Of a stretch of DNA of 64,000 nt, positions 20,452 through 31,600 are shown in pieces. The DNA comes from Melioribacter sp. GTDB taxonomy: Bacteria; Bacteroidota; Ignavibacteria; Ignavibacteriales; Melioribacteraceae. Location of the stretch: assembly GCA_023250955.1 (NCBI GenBank), contig JAHEZQ010000006.1, forward strand, positions 248,001-312,000. The letters are read 5' to 3'. Below the pieces are notes generated by a model. That model was not told the DNA's origin. It saw only the letters and a list, made by a program, of their open reading frames with translations, and did not search any database. Every line of letters begins with the position of its first letter. The first letter of the stretch is position 1. The position numbers and the translations under genes are program-made.

Positions 20452-21246
20452 TTATTTGGCTGGCAAGAGACCATTTGATTTAATCGTCTGCTGTCCTTCA
20501 GATGAAAGTATAAAATCAATGAAATTTTTAATTTCTCCTTCAAGATTTCCTTTTACAAGAAGAAATATTGGTCTCACAAGTTTATATTTTCCGGCTATAA
20601 TAGATTCTGTTGTGCATTCTTGATCATCAACTTTTAGAGGTTTTATTTTTTCATTTATCAACCCATGTGAAAGATAACCAACTGAATTAGCATCGTTCGC
20701 TACAGTCTCACGAATAGTTCCATTGGAATCTTGAATGAGTGCATCTTTTTTAAGATTGATATTTCCTACGATCTGTTCAAATGAAGATCTTGTGCCGGAT
20801 CCTGCTTCGCGGGACACAACTGTTATAGGTGCATCAACACCACCAACTTCTTTCCAGTTGTTAATCTTTCCATTAAAAATATCCCGAACCTGATCAGTTG
20901 TAAGGTTAGTAATTTTGTTTTGTGGATTGACAACTATTGCAATACCATCTTTGGCAACAACAGTAGCAGTTAAAGCCTTAGCTTCTTCAGGTAATTTTAC
21001 AAGATCAGCCATACCAATTTGAGCAGCTCCTGAATTTGCGGATTGAACTCCAACAGCTGAACCTCCACCCTGAACTGTAATTGCAACTTCAGGATGAATT
21101 GCCATATATTGGTCAGCAAGTTTTTCAGCAAACGGTTGGAAAGCTGTTGAACCAGCTAAAGTTATGGATGTTTTTCCCTTGCCGCAGTTCCAAATTATTA
21201 AACTAATTATAAAAACAAAAGACAACAGTAAAATTCTCTTTAGCAT
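20452..21246 (-). CDS. pstS: Phosphate ABC transporter substrate-binding protein PstS (lipoprotein)
   Basis: MLKRILLLSFVFIISLIIWNCGKG lipobox; ITLAGSTAFQPFAEKLADQY; SREAGSGTRSSFEQI. Start trimmed from 21300 to the lipoprotein Met. Confidence 0.92.
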   Translation of the reverse strand: MLKRILLLSFVFIISLIIWNCGKGKTSITLAGSTAFQPFAEKLADQYMAIHPEVAITVQGGGSAVGVQSANSGAAQIGMADLVKLPEEAKALTATVVAKDGIAIVVNPQNKITNLTTDQVRDIFNGKINNWKEVGGVDAPITVVSREAGSGTRSSFEQIVGNINLKKDALIQDSNGTIRETVANDANSVGYLSHGLINEKIKPLKVDDQECTTESIIAGKYKLVRPIFLLVKGNLEGEIKNFIDFILSSEGQQTIKSNGLLPAK

Positions 21247-21672
21247 GATATTCTCCTTAAAGTAAAATTTATAAATTTTATAAATTTGAAAAAATTTCAA
21301 AGGGGATTTACATTTTCTTTAGAAAGCATCGCGGCGTTTGTGCAATTCAATACTAAGTCATTAACATTCTTAGGAATCATCTTCTTTTCATAAAGAATAA
21401 TGATCTTGTCTTATCTAATTTATTAGAATCTTGTACTGAATTTTAAAGAATTTATTTAGCAATTACTAATGACGTCAACATTCTATTTGGTTAAAGAGTC
21501 TTGGCATTTATTTAATCATCCCTCCCCAACTAAATTCAATAAACTGAACCGAAGAATAACTGTCGGAATAATGGTGACTCAGGTTCAAAAATGCGAAAAA
21601 ATATTTTAATTTTTTATCAATAGTGATTAAATAGTTACTGTTTAGAATTTATGAAGGAGAAAAATATAAATG

Positions 21673-23643
21673 TTATTTCTTTGAGGGAATCGTAAAAATA
21701 AATCTACTTCCTTTACCGGTTTCACTTTCCACCCAAATTGTACCGCCGTTTCTTTCAATAAATTCTTTGCATAAAATCAGTCCTAATCCTGTTCCACGTT
21801 CTCCATCAGTTCCCTTAGATGTTGAAACATTTTCTATTTTAAAAAGTTTTTCTTTGTCTTCATCTGAAATACCAACACCTGTATCTTCAATCGTAATTTC
21901 TTCCGTGCCGTTTATTCTTCTCGTCTTTATAGAAACAATCCCACCTTTTCCTGTAAATTTCAGACCATTTGATACAAGATTTCGAAACACAGTTTTTATC
22001 ATTTCAATATCGCAGAACACTTCTAGTATTTCAGGTGCATTTGTTACTAAAGAAATATTTTTATTTTTTGCCGAAGATTCAAAAACAGCAAAAGTTTGTT
22101 TAATAATTTCTGTTAGATTAATAATTGCAGGACTAAATTCCATTCTGCCCGTTTGTGAAATAGACCAATAGAGCAAATTTTCGAGAAGCTTATATGTATT
22201 TTTACTTGATCTATCGATCTCGTGAATCATTTTTAACTTTTCTTCATCGCTTAAACCATCAAATTCGTTCAATAAAATTTCTGTAAAACCAAAAATTGCA
22301 TTGAATGGGTTTTTTAAATCATGTGCGATTATCCCGAAGAATTTATCTTTCATAGCATTAAGTTCTTGCAATTTAACATTAGCAATCTTTTTAGAATGGT
22401 ACCGGTTATAAGTAATAATTGCCAAAATAATTACAAGCAGAGCTATGATTATAAAATAATTTCGTTGTTTTCTTTCAAGCTCAATATCTTTTATTAAGAT
22501 TGAATTCAGTTTTTCAGCTCTTTCTGTTTTATTAACCGATTCCATCTCGTTTACAAACGCAATATTTTCTTGATTTAAAACAGAATCTCTGAGAACAGTA
22601 TATTTTTTTGTATAAAGAAGTGCATTCTTAAAATCTTTTTTTATTTCATAGTATTGAGTTAGATACTTATAACATGATATTTTATTATATATTTCCTTAG
22701 TACTAACTGCTATTTTAAGTGCCTTCTGAAAACTATCATCAGCTTTAGAAAAATTTCCGAGTTGTGCATTTATTAAACCAAGATAATTAAGACATGTTAT
22801 TTGTCCTTCCAGATAACTTATTTTGCGTGCTAATTCCAGTGCCCGTTGAATATTCGTTTCAGCTTTTAAATATTCTTTTTTAAAATAATATACCCGTCCA
22901 AATCCTGCCCATGTAGCAGCTAGTCCTTTTTTATCATCAACTGCAGTATATTCTTTCTCCACTTCCTTAAAATAATCCAAAGCAAGATCAATCTGTTCTT
23001 GTTCGAAATAAACTTCGGCTATTAAGTTTAGGGCTAATGCTCTTCCGGCTTTATCATTTATTTCATCGCGTAATGTAATTGTTCGATTTAAATACTCTAA
23101 CGCTTTAATATAATTTTGCTGTCTGCTGTAAATTAATCCGATGTTAATAGTACAAAAAGCCATTCCCGCTTTATCGTTTAGCCTTTCAAAAACATTTAAC
23201 GCTTTTAATATATTTTCTAAGGCTAACTTATTATTACCTTCAAGCCTAAATAAACCACCAATATTATTATATGAATATGCAATTTGATTTGAATCATTAA
23301 CTGCTTCAGCTATACGAAGTGCATTTTTATAATAGTTGAGTGATTTATCATAGTTACCAAGATTCCTATATACTACTCCCATCAAGTTTAATGATTTAGC
23401 CTGAAGTTTCTTATTATTAATTGATTGGGCGATCTTAAGTGCTTCTTCACCGGCTTTAAGTGCTAACTGAGGAGTTTTATTACGATTATTCCAACAGAAC
23501 TCATTTAAGATACGCGCTTTTACTGTATCAGGTTTATCTTTATATTTTTCTATGAGGGAGTCAAATTTATTCTGAGATAATAGAAAGCATGGGGGGATGA
23601 ATAAGATTAAAAATGCAAGTACTACTATTTTTTTAGTCTTCAT
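21673..23643 (-). CDS. TPR-repeat sensor histidine kinase
   Basis: Signal/TPR repeats, TM, HisKA FFGIIAHDLKNPFNAIFGFTEIL, HATPase FRNLVSNGLKFTGKGG...GTGLGLILCKEFIERNGG. Confidence 0.93.
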   Translation of the reverse strand: MKTKKIVVLAFLILFIPPCFLLSQNKFDSLIEKYKDKPDTVKARILNEFCWNNRNKTPQLALKAGEEALKIAQSINNKKLQAKSLNLMGVVYRNLGNYDKSLNYYKNALRIAEAVNDSNQIAYSYNNIGGLFRLEGNNKLALENILKALNVFERLNDKAGMAFCTINIGLIYSRQQNYIKALEYLNRTITLRDEINDKAGRALALNLIAEVYFEQEQIDLALDYFKEVEKEYTAVDDKKGLAATWAGFGRVYYFKKEYLKAETNIQRALELARKISYLEGQITCLNYLGLINAQLGNFSKADDSFQKALKIAVSTKEIYNKISCYKYLTQYYEIKKDFKNALLYTKKYTVLRDSVLNQENIAFVNEMESVNKTERAEKLNSILIKDIELERKQRNYFIIIALLVIILAIITYNRYHSKKIANVKLQELNAMKDKFFGIIAHDLKNPFNAIFGFTEILLNEFDGLSDEEKLKMIHEIDRSSKNTYKLLENLLYWSISQTGRMEFSPAIINLTEIIKQTFAVFESSAKNKNISLVTNAPEILEVFCDIEMIKTVFRNLVSNGLKFTGKGGIVSIKTRRINGTEEITIEDTGVGISDEDKEKLFKIENVSTSKGTDGERGTGLGLILCKEFIERNGGTIWVESETGKGSRFIFTIPSKK

Positions 23644-23761
23644 TAATAAACAATAAAAAATTGAAATTTACTTCAATCGCTTATTCCATTAATAGTAAAC
23701 TTAGGAATTAATCTAATTCAAATGCAAAATGATTAAATATTTACTATTTAATGATCAAAAA

Positions 23762-24259
23762 TTATTCTTGAGTTGGCATTCCGTATTGCGCCCACTCTTC
23801 TTTTGCTGGTCCGTAAACACCGGGCACTTTTAATCCTGCTTGTCTCATTAGAACTGTCATCTGCCCTCGGTGATGAGCTTGGTGTGTAATCAAACTAGAT
23901 AACACGCTGGCACGTTTCCAAACTTGTCCGTACATATTTATATTATCGTTCAGCATCTCGTCTTTCCAATTTTTTGAGATCAAGTCGATTACAGCTTTAG
24001 ATGATATTTGATAAATATCTTTAATAGTTTCTACTGATGACGGCACGGGAGTATTTTCTTCATAGCTAAATGGTAATCCCAATTTGGAAAGCATTTCCGG
24101 AATTGAGTTTGTAATATGCCATGCAATGAATCCTAATGATCGTCCGGTTGATGTTACCTTTTGATTCAGCGAAGTGTCGGTTAAGTTTTCAAAAACTTTT
24201 AATGTTGCTTCGCTTTCATACTTCCATCCATCTAAAAAATCATTGATCGTTCTAAACAT
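23762..24259 (-). CDS. DinB family protein
   Basis: Four-helix DinB pattern with SLGFIAWHITNSIPEM and LITHQAHHRGQMTVLMRQAGL. Confidence 0.85.
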   Translation of the reverse strand: MFRTINDFLDGWKYESEATLKVFENLTDTSLNQKVTSTGRSLGFIAWHITNSIPEMLSKLGLPFSYEENTPVPSSVETIKDIYQISSKAVIDLISKNWKDEMLNDNINMYGQVWKRASVLSSLITHQAHHRGQMTVLMRQAGLKVPGVYGPAKEEWAQYGMPTQE

Positions 24260-24274
24260 TTTTTCTCTCCTATT

Positions 24275-26674
24275 TCATTTTAATTTAATCTCGTGAATTC
24301 CCCCAGCAAAATCTTTTTGAGATTGAATTTCAATTTTAATTGACTGCGTTCTAACTGTTTCAAAAATAACACTATTGTATTTGTCTTTCTCTGTTCCATA
24401 CTTATCAGTCGTATAAACAGCCGGCCATTTTTCACCTTCTTTATAAAATACTTTCCACGTTGTTGGAACTTTACATTCACCGACTCCGGTATCATCAAAC
24501 CAGTAAATGGAAACTTCTGAAACTTCTTCGGGTTTGGTAAAATCTATTTGAACAAATTCCTTTTCTCCTTTACTCGGCCACCAATGAAAATACGGAAGTG
24601 ATTCATCAATCGAACTTTTAGGTTCCATTCGATCTATCATTGCTTGCGGATTTTTTCCATGTGATACTGTTAATTTTGCATTAGTTAACATCGTTGGTCC
24701 TGATAAGGGACGAACTGCAGATTCTTCTCTTGCAAGCCAAACGCTCATTTCACCTTTACCTCTGTGAGCCCAAGAGTAATAAGGAATTGCAGTAAATTCC
24801 TGCTCAGAATGTTTTAATGTGCTTTTATCACCATCTAATTTATATCCTAAGACATTTCCATTTATAATTTCCACGCCGTTTAATAATTCCGGCATATATG
24901 CCGCAGTTAATTTTGCATCGTCAGATATAAGAATATTACGTACGTAACCATCTTTGTTATCAATCCATTCCGCAGCATAAACTATCGGTCCCCGTTGAAT
25001 TGCAACTCTGCCTTTATCGGCTTCAACATTTTCATTTGCCACAATTCTTTTAATTTCCATCGGAAGATTTAATTCAACAACATCACCGACTTTCCAATTT
25101 CTATTAATTACAGCAAATCCATTTTCAATTTTTAGTTCTATAGGTTTTCCATTTACTGTAAGATTAATTTTTTCTTTTGGTTGATCAATAAATTTATAAA
25201 GATCACTGGCTATCGCTTCGTTTTGAGCCCAGCCAGGGATTCGTATGTTAAGTGAAAATTTTTCTTGCTTTAGATTGGGAGAAACAACGATCATAATTTT
25301 TCCATCCCAAGGATAATTTGTTCTTTGCTTCAAATTAACTTTGCCGTTGTTGAGTTTAATTTCAGTTTCATTATTCGTAAAGAGATTAACGAACAACTCA
25401 TTTTCTTTTACAGCGTACATATAATTAGCTACGGAAGAAATGAAACGCGTAACGTTTGTTGGACAGCATGCACAATCAAACCAAGCTGCACGTTCGTGTG
25501 TGCCGAAAGACTCAAGCGGATTAGGATAGAAAAACGAATTCCCTTTCATTGAGATACCTGAAAGAAGAGCGTTGTACAAAGTCCGTTCCATTACATCAAG
25601 ATATTTTGCATTTCCGCTTAAGAGAAACATTCTATGATTCCAAAACACATTTGCAATCGAAGCACAAGTTTCGTTGTAAGCGCTTGCATTTGGAAGATCA
25701 TAATTTTTTCCAAAACCTTCCCACGAACCTGTTGCACCAACTCCTCCCGTTAGATATAATTTTTTCCCTGCTACATTATTCCAGATTTTATCTAATGCTT
25801 TCAAATAATCTTTGTCTCCGGTTAACGCTGCTACATCTGCCATTCCTGAATACATATACCCTGCTCGTACTGCATGACCAACAGCTTCATCTTGCTCAAT
25901 TACCGGTTTGTGATCTTGATTGTATTCTCCCCAGGATTTTCTACCATTAACATAATTTCCGCGCATATCAAGTAAGAACTTTGCGAGCTTTAAATATTTA
26001 TCTTTTCCTGTTACTCTATAAAGTTTTACTAAGCCGATTTCTATTTCCTGGTGGCCTGAAGGCAAACTAATTTTACCCGGACCAAAAACATTACATACAA
26101 GATCAGCGCTTTTGAGTGCAACATTTAAGAGTGTTTTTTTCTTTGTTGCCATAGAATGAGCAACGGCGGCTTCGTAGAGATGACCTAAATTATAAAGTTC
26201 ATGGCTTCCTTCTTCATTCAACCAGCGCGATGGGCCTGTTACCCTTTCAAATTTATGAGAGCCCATTGTTCGTACGGTATAAAGGTAACCATCCTTTTCC
26301 TGAGCTGAGGCAATAAGTGAAATAATTTTATCAAGTTGATTTTCTAATACTTTATCTGGCTTTAACATTAGAGCATAAGATGCGCCCTCTATTACTTTGT
26401 AAACATCGGAATCATCAAAATAATATTTGCTGCAGAAATCACCTTTTTCTGATCCCCCGGCAATTGCAAAATTTTTAATTCTTCCAGTTTCTTCACACAA
26501 TTTAAGTGCATAAGGAATTGTCACTGTCCGGTTGGTTTCCATTCTGTCAAACCAAAATCCTTTTTCAACCTTGACTTGTGTAAATGGAACGGGTTGAATA
26601 GGATAATCTTTTTTCGTTTGTGCTGGTATAATTGAAGCAATAATCACTAAAAAGAAAAATATTCTTGATCTCAT
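24275..26674 (-). CDS. Secreted glycoside hydrolase family 127-like (beta-L-arabinofuranosidase type)
   Basis: PIQPVPFTQVKVEKGFWFDRME; GGVGATGSWEGFGKNYDLPNASAYNETCASIANVFWNHRMF; WFDCACCPTNVTRF. Confidence 0.9.
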   Translation of the reverse strand: MRSRIFFFLVIIASIIPAQTKKDYPIQPVPFTQVKVEKGFWFDRMETNRTVTIPYALKLCEETGRIKNFAIAGGSEKGDFCSKYYFDDSDVYKVIEGASYALMLKPDKVLENQLDKIISLIASAQEKDGYLYTVRTMGSHKFERVTGPSRWLNEEGSHELYNLGHLYEAAVAHSMATKKKTLLNVALKSADLVCNVFGPGKISLPSGHQEIEIGLVKLYRVTGKDKYLKLAKFLLDMRGNYVNGRKSWGEYNQDHKPVIEQDEAVGHAVRAGYMYSGMADVAALTGDKDYLKALDKIWNNVAGKKLYLTGGVGATGSWEGFGKNYDLPNASAYNETCASIANVFWNHRMFLLSGNAKYLDVMERTLYNALLSGISMKGNSFFYPNPLESFGTHERAAWFDCACCPTNVTRFISSVANYMYAVKENELFVNLFTNNETEIKLNNGKVNLKQRTNYPWDGKIMIVVSPNLKQEKFSLNIRIPGWAQNEAIASDLYKFIDQPKEKINLTVNGKPIELKIENGFAVINRNWKVGDVVELNLPMEIKRIVANENVEADKGRVAIQRGPIVYAAEWIDNKDGYVRNILISDDAKLTAAYMPELLNGVEIINGNVLGYKLDGDKSTLKHSEQEFTAIPYYSWAHRGKGEMSVWLAREESAVRPLSGPTMLTNAKLTVSHGKNPQAMIDRMEPKSSIDESLPYFHWWPSKGEKEFVQIDFTKPEEVSEVSIYWFDDTGVGECKVPTTWKVFYKEGEKWPAVYTTDKYGTEKDKYNSVIFETVRTQSIKIEIQSQKDFAGGIHEIKLK

Positions 26675-26826
26675 GATTTATCTCCTGAGATAAATGCCGT
26701 TAATTATCTTATAATTTTATATTGTTTTTATTTCTCTATATTGAAACTAAATAATTCTATATAGAATAAAAACGGTAATAACTTTTTTATTATTTTCGAC
26801 TAAGATTAATAAATTAAAGTATAAAG

Positions 26827-27729
26827 TTGAATACGAAGACCTTCATAATATTTCTTTCAATCATAAGTTTTTTCTTGCAACCCAGTGCGATAACTGCATC
26901 TAATAAAATTGATTCAACAAAACAACAGAGTAAATCGAAATATGTTACCGGGATTTACCGTGTGCCTTGTGGTGATAGGGAAAATAAAAAAATTTGGATT
27001 GTTGACGGTTTAATTATAAGAAGAGAAATTTACCCTGAGTTTTTATATGGTGGAAATAATGAGAGATATCCGTTCGTTCCCAAAAACGAAATTTGGATTG
27101 ACCATGCAATTTCAGCAGAAGAATACAGTTACACATTAGCACATGAATTACACGAACGGGATTTAATGGCGACTCAAGGAATAAGTTATTCGGACGCCCA
27201 TGATAGTTCTCTCGCTTTTGAAAGACGAATTCGCATAAACGATTTCAAAATAGCTAAAGAACATGAAAAACTTATTCACAAAGTTTCACCAACAGATTGT
27301 GATGGAGTTAAACAAATTGTTGAATTACCGGATTCCATATCAATCAAAAATATTTATCGTCAGAAAATTGGAGTTCGTAACGGTATCTCAATTTGGATTG
27401 TTGATGGTGCAGTCGTTAGAAGAGATATTTACCCCGACTTTGGCCTCAGCGGGAATGATCTTACTTACCATTTTATTCATGCAAAAGAAATTTGGATTGA
27501 TGGAAATATTTCTTGTGAAGAAACCGAGTTTTCAATCTTGTGTGAACTTAAAGAACGTGAATTTCTTGATAAGGGAATGGGGTGTGATGATGCGTACTTA
27601 AAAGCAATAAAAATTGTTTCGGTACAAAGGAATATCGATCATATTATTGCAAAAGAACAACGGCCTATTTTAGTTCCCAATATTTTAGAGCGTGATATCG
27701 GAACCGGAAGCGAAAAAAAATCCCAGTGA
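26827..27729 (+). CDS. Secreted protein with two tandem copies of an IWIVDG...HELHER-type domain; second copy degenerate
   Basis: Copy 1 KKIWIVDGLIIRREIYPEF...EIWIDHAIS...LAHELHERDLM...DAHD; copy 2 ISIWIVDGAVVRRDIYPDF...EIWIDGNIS...LCELKEREFL...DAYL. Confidence 0.75.
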   Translation: MNTKTFIIFLSIISFFLQPSAITASNKIDSTKQQSKSKYVTGIYRVPCGDRENKKIWIVDGLIIRREIYPEFLYGGNNERYPFVPKNEIWIDHAISAEEYSYTLAHELHERDLMATQGISYSDAHDSSLAFERRIRINDFKIAKEHEKLIHKVSPTDCDGVKQIVELPDSISIKNIYRQKIGVRNGISIWIVDGAVVRRDIYPDFGLSGNDLTYHFIHAKEIWIDGNISCEETEFSILCELKEREFLDKGMGCDDAYLKAIKIVSVQRNIDHIIAKEQRPILVPNILERDIGTGSEKKSQ

Positions 27730-28599
27730 TTATTTCTTTGTTAATTCATCAATTGATTCTTGAAGTAGTTGATTAAATTTTGGAGGATTTTCCAGCATTA
27801 CAAAATGTCCTACACCATCCATCATCTTTACGGTAAATGAATCCACATGTTTTTTATTTTCTTTAACAGATACAGGATACATGTCACAATTAATAGAAAT
27901 TATCGGCAGGTGGATTTCTTTTAAGGTTGGAATAGGATCATAGAATAATAAATTTCTCATTGCACTTATACCAACATCCGGCGGTGCAGAAGATACATCG
28001 TTTGCAATTTTATTTACTAAAGTTAAATTAGCTGTTTTAGGAAACATCGTTTTAACAAAATTTTTTGTTGTATTTACAAAATCGGAAGAAAAAGATTTTA
28101 GAAAATTTTCCTTTTGTTCTGCAGTCCAATCATCTTTGAAGCTTTGGTAAGTATCGGCTCCAACCAATCCGATCACTTTATCTTTCAACAATTTTGCCGC
28201 TTCAATTACTACAACACCACCCATTGAGTGGCCGATCAAAATTACCTTATTCAAATGAAGTTTATTTACAACTGCCGCTACATCTTCACCGAATGATTCT
28301 ATAGTATAATTTTTTCTTGTTGTAGCTGATTCACCGTGTCCGGCTAGATCTATTGTAGCAACTTTATACTTAGAAGAAAATGTTTTAACCTGATCATTCC
28401 AATATGATTTATCACAGCTCCAACCATGCACAAAAATAAGTGCGGGTTCGCCTTTTCCAGTAGAAATAAAATTTATTTTTGTGCCGTCTTTTGATAAAAC
28501 ATTCTGGAGCTGTGGTATAGAACTATTAACAAATCCAATCAAGAGAAAGAAAAGTATAAAAATATAAAGTTGATTTTTTTTGATCATGGTTTTCTCCAA
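27730..28599 (-). CDS. Alpha/beta hydrolase
   Basis: PALIFVHGWSCDKSYW; VILIGHSMGGVVVIEAAK; C-terminal GVGHFVMLENP. Confidence 0.93.
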   Translation of the reverse strand: MEKTMIKKNQLYIFILFFLLIGFVNSSIPQLQNVLSKDGTKINFISTGKGEPALIFVHGWSCDKSYWNDQVKTFSSKYKVATIDLAGHGESATTRKNYTIESFGEDVAAVVNKLHLNKVILIGHSMGGVVVIEAAKLLKDKVIGLVGADTYQSFKDDWTAEQKENFLKSFSSDFVNTTKNFVKTMFPKTANLTLVNKIANDVSSAPPDVGISAMRNLLFYDPIPTLKEIHLPIISINCDMYPVSVKENKKHVDSFTVKMMDGVGHFVMLENPPKFNQLLQESIDELTKK

Positions 28600-28619
28600 G
28601 ATTCAATTTTATTAATTAA

Positions 28620-31600
28620 TTACCTCTTTCCATCGTCTGTTTGAAGAATTACTGCTGGAACATTAGCTTCTGCAACAAGTTTGTTGAATTTCGGAATTTC
28701 GTTTTCAATAACATCCTTTAATTTTTGCAGCTCCGCATCAATACTTGAGAAAAGCTCTTTCTTAAGTTCTACAGCCTGATCCGTCGGTTTATAATCCCCG
28801 CTTGCAGCAGATTCACCAAGAGAAGAAAGTTTGTCGTTCAAACGGATTGGATAATTAAGCGGGTCTTGCCCACTTTTATTTTTTGTTTGATACAAAATTT
28901 CCTCAATTGCAGTTAACTTTTTATTTATATCATCGGAAGTCTTTTTAACGACCTCAACATTTTTTTGATCTTTACTCCGATCTCCCACATCTTTGATCTG
29001 TTTGCGGATATTTCGTATTTGTTTAATCGCTTTGTGTGTTTCGCTAAGTTTATCCCTAACAGAAATTAAAAAATCAAATTGAGCTTTTAAATCATTACTA
29101 GAAGAAGAGGAACGCGGGTCTTTAACAATTGTAAACGGAACTGTTAAACTATCTTTACCATATTTTAATAACGCTTTGTATTCACCCGGAACCGCAAGCG
29201 GACCGGTTAACCCTCCGCCGCCCCACAATATCATTCCATCAAATCTTTCTGCATCGGGATAGCGCATGTTCCATATAAATCTATTTAACCCTTTTTTAAT
29301 TGGAAGACGTTCGCCCCGCTCTTTTGCTTTGGGTTTATATGTCTTGATTATACTCCCGTTAGAATCTAAAATCCTTAGTTCTGTTGTACTGCTATCCGGC
29401 ATTTCTTTGAAAAAATAATTTAGAATTACTCCGCTCTGTAAATTAATTCCGCTTGTTGTACCATCACCGCGTCCGCCGCCGCCGATTCTAAAAGTTTCGC
29501 GGGGTTGGTAGAACCAAAAATTATTCTTAGTCATGTCGGAGTTAATTTGTCTTAACGGAGAAATATCATCAATCATCCAGAAAGATCTTCCCTGCGTAGC
29601 TACAATTAAATCTTCATTCTTAATTGTTAGATCGGTAATTGGAACGATTGGAAGATTTTGTTGATATGTCTGCCAGTTCTCACCATCATTGAAAGAGATA
29701 TACATTCCTTCTTCAGTTCCAGCAAAGAGTAACCCTGGGCGTCGATTATCTGCACGTACTACACGTGTAAACTGTTTCTCTGCAATTCCGTTTATTATTT
29801 TCTTCCAAGTTTTTCCGAAGTCGGTTGTCTTAAGTAAATAAGGTTTGTAATCATCGGATTTATATTTTGTTGCTGCAACATAAAGACCACCTTCAACAAA
29901 AGGATTAGCTTCAATGCTGTTGATTTGAGACCATTCAGGTAACATGCTAGTTGGTGGAGTTACATTTTTCCAGTCTTTTCCTCCGTTTGTTGTAACATAA
30001 ATTAAACCGTCATCAGAACCAGTCCAGATTATTCCGGGTTTGAGTGAACTTTCAGCAAGAGTAAAAATTGTACAATAGTATTCAACTCCGGTATTATCTT
30101 TTGTTATTTGTCCACCTGAAGATCCAAGTTTAGTTGTATCGTTTCGTGTTAAGTCTCCGCTGATCGCTTGCCAAGTTTGTCCCGCATTAGTTGTTTTAAA
30201 CAAAACATTTCCGCCCGCATATAAAGTATTCGGATCATGTTTTGAAAAAAGCAAAGGAAAATTCCATTGGAAACGGTATTTCCAATCTTTTGCGCCATGC
30301 CCGATCGGTGAATCTGGCCAAACATCAACTGTACGATTTTCTTTTGTACGGTGATTTATCATCGCAATTAAACCGGCATAATTTCCACCGTAAACTATAT
30401 CGTTATCTTTCGGATCAACAGCTATCCATCCGCTTTCAAATCCAGCGGTTGTTTCCCAATCGCGCTCGCCAATACTTCCGCTTTCTGTGCGATGAAAAAT
30501 TCTGACTGTACTGTTATCTTGCTGTGCACCATATATTCTGTAAGGAAAATAATTATCTGTTGTAACTCTATAAAATTGAGCTGTCGGTTGATTGTCCATT
30601 GAGCTCCAACTTTTTGCACCGTCAACAGAAACTTGCGCGCCACCATCATCTCCAATTATCATTGCATCAGAGTTTTCCGGATTAATCCATAAATCATGGT
30701 GATCGCCATGCGGAGTTCCGATTCCTTCAAAACTTTTTCCGCCGTCTTTCGATCTCCAGAAGCCGACATTGAGAACATAAACTTTATCTTTGTCTATAGG
30801 ATCAGCGTAGATTCTACTGTAATACCAAGCACGCTGACGAAGATTTCTATCTTCATTTATTTTTATCCAATTCTCACCGCTGTCATCAGAACGAAATACT
30901 CCGCCTGCTTCTGCTTCTATGATTGCATAAACTCTGCGCGGATCAGCTTTGGAAACAGATACACCAATAATTCCAAGTGTTCCTTTTGGTAATCCTTTAT
31001 TTGAAGAAATATTTTTCCATGTAGTTCCACCGTCAATAGATTTCCACAAACCCGAGCCTTCACCGCCGCTTTCTAAACTGTAAGGTGTCCGTTTAACTTT
31101 CCACATTGAAGCGAAAAGAATCCGTGAGTTCGTAGGATCCATGTTAAGATCAATTGCGCCTACTTCATCATTTACGAATAAAACTTTTTCCCAATTTTTT
31201 CCTCCGTCCTTCGAACGAAAGATTCCGCGCATCGCGTTTGGTCCGTAAAGATGGCCGAGACATGATGCATAAACTAAATCCGGGTTTTTAGGATCTATAG
31301 CGATTCGAGTAATATGACGAGAGTCCTCAAGTCCAATATGTTTCCATGTTTTACCAGCATCTTCACTTCTCCACATACCGTTTCCGCTCGAAACATTTCC
31401 GCGGACAGTTTCTTCGCCTGTTCCAACATAAATTACATTTGGATCCCAAGTACTAACAGCGATTGCCCCAATAGTGCCGCCAAAAAATTTATCTGAAATA
31501 TTTTTCCATGTTGTTCCGGCATTTTCACTTTTCCATACACCACCGCCAGTTGCACCAAAGTAAAATAAATTTGGATTGGATGGAACTCCAACCACCGCAC

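Noticed and set aside
21247-21672. Pho-box search upstream of pstS
   Set aside because: No convincing pair of direct repeats of Pho-box type could be read; left unannotated.
27130-27200. HELHER in the duplicated protein as a canonical HExxH zincin motif
   Set aside because: HELHE has the second His one residue too early for HExxH; metal binding remains only a hypothesis.
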